Part shown: positions 6,915 through 7,096 of the stretch, one piece after another
How positions within the stretch are numbered: the first letter of the stretch is position 1
How the letters are laid out: each line of letters begins with the position of its first letter
From: Clostridia bacterium
GTDB taxonomy: Bacteria; Bacillota_A; Clostridia; Oscillospirales; Acutalibacteraceae
DNA length: 7,096 bases
Assembly: GCA_017445685.1 (NCBI GenBank)
Contig: JAFSTS010000087.1
Span: 1-7,096 of the forward strand
Direction: 5' to 3'
Notes under the pieces: generated by a model
The model's input: only the letters and a program-made list of their open reading frames with translations
Told to the model about the DNA's origin: nothing
Database searches by the model: none
Made by a program: the position numbers and the translations under genes

Positions 6915-6955
6915 GCAGAGAGTGTTGACTGAATATTCTCTGCTTGTTTGTTTTT
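6915..6955 (+). terminator. Intrinsic terminator at the operon end
   Basis: GCAGAGAGTGTT (6915-6926) pairs with AATATTCTCTGC (6932-6943), giving 12 pairs with two G-T wobbles around the loop GACTG. A T-rich tail, TTGTTTGTTTTT, follows (6944-6955). It begins ten bases after the ilvE stop and closes the transcript that starts at the T-box. Confidence 0.9.
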
Positions 6956-7096
6956 CGTCAATTCCCAAAGTAAATTCCACAGTAGGACGAGGGGCGGAAA
7001 ACAGTGTGGGAAAAGCGGAAATTAGACCGGGAAACGGGTGAAAAGGCAAATAAAAATGGGAAAACAGAGGTTCAAAACGAAAAGAAAGCAAAGGGA
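6956..7096. other. Purine-rich intergenic sequence, no gene seen
   Basis: The 141 bases after the terminator are strongly purine-rich on the + strand and repeat short GGGAAA-like words (near 7008, 7029 and 7058). I see no start with a ribosome binding site and no convincing hairpin. It may be spacer leading to the next gene outside the window. Confidence 0.5.

Noticed and set aside
6447..7091. A 214-residue open frame on the - strand running from the 3' spacer into ilvE.
   Set aside because: It is antisense to a clear ilvE gene, crosses the terminator, has no recognisable domain or ribosome binding site, and its composition reflects the purine-rich + strand.

Overview
The window holds one complete seven-gene operon, all on the + strand. 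It starts with the leader of a T-box riboswitch, whose first bases lie just outside the window, and ends with an intrinsic terminator at 6915-6955. The transcriptional T-box, strong AGGAGG-type ribosome binding sites, moderate GC content and ferredoxin-linked metabolism point to an anaerobic Firmicute. A clostridial gut or rumen organism of the Ruminococcaceae/Oscillospirales type is my best guess from gene content; no phylogenetic marker is present.

Layout. 1-255: T-box leader with distal Stem I, specifier loop, small hairpins, the T-box bulge, and mutually exclusive antiterminator and terminator. 279-2567: a fusion protein with an XRE-type helix-turn-helix, a cupin and a medium-chain acyl-CoA synthetase domain (AMP-forming). 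2581-3243: a small P-loop ATPase of MinD/CobQ type with unknown role. 3257-3463, 3473-4543, 4543-5301 and 5298-5831: delta (2x[4Fe-4S] ferredoxin), alpha, beta (TPP) and gamma subunits of a 2-oxoacid:ferredoxin oxidoreductase, most like the ketoisovalerate (VOR/KOR) group. 5844-6905: a branched-chain amino acid aminotransferase (IlvE type). 6956-7096: short purine-rich sequence with no gene I can support.

How the genes work together (inference). A branched-chain acid such as isobutyrate, isovalerate or 2-methylbutyrate would be activated to its acyl-CoA, reductively carboxylated with reduced ferredoxin and CO2 to the 2-oxoacid, then transaminated with glutamate to valine, leucine or isoleucine. 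Rumen bacteria are known to make branched-chain amino acids from branched volatile fatty acids in this way. The same enzymes can run backwards as a degradation pathway, but a T-box switches genes on when a tRNA is uncharged, which argues for synthesis. The specifier read by position is GUA (valine), which fits the pathway.

The most notable features are the T-box on a reductive-carboxylation operon, the fusion of a DNA-binding and ligand-sensing module to the first enzyme, and the orphan ATPase between that enzyme and the oxidoreductase.
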